DNA of 46,824 bases from Oscillatoriales cyanobacterium (GTDB taxonomy: Bacteria; Cyanobacteriota; Cyanobacteriia; Cyanobacteriales; Microcoleaceae), in assembly GCA_004292745.1 (NCBI GenBank), contig RDXH01000013.1:1-46824 (forward strand), read 5' to 3'. Shown piece after piece: positions 44,628 through 46,824 of the stretch. The position numbers and the translations under genes are program-made. Each line of letters begins with the position of its first letter. Positions within the stretch are counted from its first letter, which is position 1. The notes below the pieces were generated by a model. The model saw nothing but the letters and a program-made list of their open reading frames with translations, was not told the origin of the DNA and made no database searches.

Positions 44628-45404
44628 ATGATAGATTTGACCGGAAAAAATGCTCTGGTTACGGGCATTGCCAACAATCGCTCGATCGCCTGGGGCATTG
44701 CTCAGCAGCTCCACAAAGCAGGGGCCAACCTCGGCATCACTTATTTGAAAGACGAGAAAGGCAAGCACGAGCGCAAAGTCGCTGAACTCGTGGAACCGCT
44801 CAATCCCAGTCTGTATCTGCCCTGCAATGTCCAAGACGAAAGCGAAATCGAGTCTACTTTTAAAACGATCGCCGACAAATGGGGCAAGTTAGATGTCCTA
44901 GTTCACTGTCTGGCTTTTGCCGGCAAGGACGAACTTTCCGGAGATTTCAGCAACACCTCGCGCCAAGGTTTCTCCAATGCTTTGGATATTAGCGCTTACT
45001 CCCTGGTGCGGCTTTGTGCTGCTGCTAAACCGCTGATGGCCGAAGGCGGCAGTATTATCACGCTAACTTATTTGGGCGGTGTGCGGGTAGTTCCTAATTA
45101 TAATGTCATGGGAATTGCTAAGGCTGCTTTGGAAATGAATGTTCGGTATCTGGCGGCGGAACTCGGCCCGTTAAATATTCGGGTAAATGCCATTTCTTCA
45201 GGCCCGATTCGGACTCTGGCTTCGTCAGCAGTTGGCGGCATTCTGGACATGATCCACCACGTTGAGGAAGTGGCACCGCTGCGGCGGACGGTAACTCAGC
45301 AGGAAGTGGGAAATGCTGCGGCTTTTCTGTGCAGCAATCTATCTAGCGGGATTACGGGTCAAGTTTTGTATGTCGATGCTGGTTACGAAATCATGGGAAT
45401 GTAA
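44628..45404 (+). CDS. fabI: Enoyl-[acyl-carrier-protein] reductase
   Basis: 258 aa from ATG 44628 (MIDLTGKNALVTG); the in-frame TTG at 44607 adds seven unlikely residues. The NAD-binding N-terminus GIANNRSIAWGIAQ is the FabI variant of the SDR glycine motif, and the catalytic Tyr-x6-Lys is YNVMGIAK. It performs the last reduction of the FASII elongation cycle with NADH/NADPH. Divergent from ntcA and co-directional with hisB, a frequent cyanobacterial neighbour. Confidence 0.96.
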   Translation: MIDLTGKNALVTGIANNRSIAWGIAQQLHKAGANLGITYLKDEKGKHERKVAELVEPLNPSLYLPCNVQDESEIESTFKTIADKWGKLDVLVHCLAFAGKDELSGDFSNTSRQGFSNALDISAYSLVRLCAAAKPLMAEGGSIITLTYLGGVRVVPNYNVMGIAKAALEMNVRYLAAELGPLNIRVNAISSGPIRTLASSAVGGILDMIHHVEEVAPLRRTVTQQEVGNAAAFLCSNLSSGITGQVLYVDAGYEIMGM

Positions 45405-45415
45405 CAGCTTTTAAA

Positions 45416-45446
45416 CAGTTGACAGTTGACAGTTGACAGTTGACAG
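45416..45446. repeat. Heptanucleotide tandem repeat CAGTTGA
   Basis: Four consecutive CAGTTGA units followed by more scattered copies and an inverse CAACTGTC motif (45488-45510). This short-tandem repeat type is typical of filamentous cyanobacteria; a related GTTAACTG cluster lies at 36721-36780. Confidence 0.8.
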
Positions 45447-45551
45447 CGAAGTTTTTAGACAGTTGACAGCAAGATTTGCAAACAGTCAACTGTCAATAAC
45501 TGTCTTTTGTTCGCTACAAAAGTGTTAATCCCAAATTACTAATTAATTCTA

Positions 45552-46214
45552 ATGAATGACCAATTGCGAATTATGGAAATAATCGATCGCCCGCCTGTAC
45601 CTCCTCCAATTTCTAGTAACACGATCGCCAGGGCCGCCTTGGTGAAGCGCACAACACTCGAAACGGATGTCACTGTCAGCCTCAATCTCGACGGTTCGGG
45701 AACTTGCAAGGCGTCTACAGGAATTCCGTTTTTAGACCATATGTTGCAGCAGATTTCTTCTCACGGATTGATTGATTTGGACGTGCAGGCGATCGGCGAT
45801 TTGGCGATCGACGACCATCACACGAACGAAGATGTGGGCATTACCTTAGGTCAAACCCTAGCAAAAGCTGTCGGAGATCGATCGGGAATTTCTCGCTTCG
45901 GACACTTCATCGCCCCGCTGGATGAAGCATTAATTGAAGTAGTGCTAGATTTTTCGGGAAGGCCTCATTTAAGTTACAACTTGGAAATTCCCACCCAGCG
46001 CATCGGTAGTTACGACACCGAGTTAGTGAGAGAGTTTTTTGCTGCGGTGGTGAACCACACTCAAATGACACTGCACGTCAGACAGTTGCAGGGCGGGAAT
46101 TCTCATCACATTGTCGAAGCCGCGTTTAAGGCATTTGCGCGGGCTCTGCGGATGGCGGTGGCGATCGATCCTCGGCGCGCCAGTCGGATTCCGAGCTCTA
46201 AAGGAGTTTTGTAG
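45552..46214 (+). CDS. hisB: Imidazoleglycerol-phosphate dehydratase
   Basis: 220 aa with both HHxxE-type Mn-binding motifs: [11 protein letters not shown] and [17 protein letters not shown], plus the substrate region [14 protein letters not shown]. It dehydrates IGP to imidazole acetol phosphate in histidine synthesis. ATG 45573 (MEIIDRPP) would give a 213-aa protein closer to the family norm; no ribosome site distinguishes the two. It lies 147 bp after fabI. Confidence 0.95.
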   Translation: MNDQLRIMEIIDRPPVPPPISSNTIARAALVKRTTLETDVTVSLNLDGSGTCKASTGIPFLDHMLQQISSHGLIDLDVQAIGDLAIDDHHTNEDVGITLGQTLAKAVGDRSGISRFGHFIAPLDEALIEVVLDFSGRPHLSYNLEIPTQRIGSYDTELVREFFAAVVNHTQMTLHVRQLQGGNSHHIVEAAFKAFARALRMAVAIDPRRASRIPSSKGVL

Positions 46215-46259
46215 TTTAGGGGTAGTAACTGCGTCCCAAAAAACAATCAAACAATTAGT

Positions 46260-46284
46260 GGGGTGGGCTTCGCAGCACCACCCC
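46260..46284 (+). terminator. GGGGTGG / CCACCCC hairpin between hisB and the GH15-like gene
   Basis: A 7-bp GC stem around an 11-nt loop, between convergent genes; there is no U tract. It may serve as a bidirectional terminator or be a repeat. Confidence 0.45.
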
Positions 46285-46318
46285 GAATATGCAATTTAAA
46301 TTCACAACACCCTACTAC

Positions 46319-46824
46319 CTATCCAAACGTCGTCAAGAATCGGAAAGCATCGAGGACGTGACTCGCACAAACGTAGGGCGAAGTATTGTAAAAACCTTGC
46401 CACGCCGCCGCCTTATCTTCATCATACCTGTCCGCTCTTTCCGGGTGTTTTCCTTGCCAATTCAGCCGCACCGCGTGACCGACTAATACATCTAAAACAA
46501 TGTATTCTTCTACTTTCAATTCTGGATTCCGCTGGGCGATCGCAGCCAACTCCATCAGCGCCTCAATATTTACTTGTCGATATTCCGGTGCCACAATCTT
46601 GTTCAGCAAATGCTCGATTTGCAGCGCAAAATTCTTTTCGCCCGGGGTCATTTCCGATAAAATAACATCGCTGTCCAAGCGATTTCGGCGCTCTAATTTG
46701 TCGCCAATAATCAAGCCTTTACAGTGCCGCAGTAATCCCCAAAAAAAAAAAAAAAAATCCTTGGGCACGCGATTGACTGCACCTTCCATTTGCCGCTTCC
46801 GGCGCCATCCTCCCGCAGGCATTT
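46319..46824 (-). CDS. C-terminal part of a GH15 / phosphorylase-kinase-alpha-like protein, runs off right edge
   Basis: The visible ~168 residues show the C-terminal pattern of cyanobacterial GH15-family (glucoamylase / phosphorylase b kinase regulatory-like) proteins: GLIIGDKLERRNRLDSDVI, EMTPGEKNFALQIEHLLNKI and HPERADRYDEDKAAAWQGFY. Full members are ~1000 aa, so most lies beyond base 46824; the methionine near the edge is internal. A 17-base A run on the plus strand (46741-46757) encodes five consecutive Phe in frame. The role is probably carbohydrate-related. Confidence 0.75.
   Translation of the reverse strand, partial: MPAGGWRRKRQMEGAVNRVPKDFFFFFWGLLRHCKGLIIGDKLERRNRLDSDVILSEMTPGEKNFALQIEHLLNKIVAPEYRQVNIEALMELAAIAQRNPELKVEEYIVLDVLVGHAVRLNWQGKHPERADRYDEDKAAAWQGFYNTSPYVCASHVLDAFRFLTTFG
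46741..46757. repeat. 17-bp poly-A/T tract inside a coding region
   Basis: Homopolymer within the GH15-like frame, encoding a Phe run where the family has varied residues. It is prone to slippage or to sequencing error. Confidence 0.9.

Overview
The window looks like chromosome from a filamentous cyanobacterium of the Oscillatoria / Microcoleus / Phormidium type. The HIP1 palindrome GCGATCGC is frequent. Cyanobacterial marker genes are present: ntcA, DUF3084, DUF1830, a RemA-like protein next to gmk, and fabI next to hisB. Intergenic gaps are full of short interspersed palindromic repeats. No rRNA, tRNA, CRISPR array, intact transposase or phage structural gene was found.

Layout. (1) 1-3.4 kb is an accessory region. 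The start of a radical-SAM peptide-maturase-like gene runs off the left edge. Just upstream of it, on the same strand, is a 58-residue ORF that could be its precursor peptide. A STAND/NB-ARC NTPase is divergent to both. A Panacea-type antitoxin overlapping a small probable toxin follows, then repeats. (2) 3.5-10.9 kb is mostly housekeeping: a predicted membrane/coiled-coil protein, an M3 oligopeptidase, remA-gmk, a zinc-ribbon protein and xseAB. (3) 11.0-16.5 kb is a two-gene island, a 1229-aa SF1 helicase overlapping a 489-aa protein of unknown function. It is bracketed by two same-orientation copies of a ~130-bp terminal-inverted-repeat element. Broken tex and DUF4347 gene pieces follow, joined by another repeat. 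(4) 17.6-25.1 kb holds a CysQ-like phosphatase, a JmjC/cupin-8 protein, a PfkB kinase, rsmI, a glycosyltransferase, and a urate hydroxylase with HIU hydrolase. (5) 25.3-36.0 kb is a minus-strand signalling block: an 1826-aa hybrid histidine kinase (CBS, GAF, PAS, HisKA, HATPase, REC), an ABC1/UbiB-type kinase, a second histidine kinase and a single-TM protein. (6) 36.2-46.8 kb holds leuD, a membrane protein, DUF1830, a B12/radical-SAM protein, an Rpn-type nuclease, a YqgF/RuvX-like protein, DUF3084, ntcA, fabI, hisB and the C-terminal end of a GH15 / phosphorylase-kinase-like protein.

How the parts relate. Urate hydroxylase plus HIU hydrolase gives the first two steps of urate catabolism to allantoin, which fits nitrogen scavenging in a genome with ntcA nearby, although no NtcA box was identified. 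The best candidates for undescribed systems are the left-edge cluster (precursor, radical-SAM maturase, STAND NTPase) and the helicase/unknown pair between the repeat elements. Both functional readings are inferences from motifs and gene arrangement.
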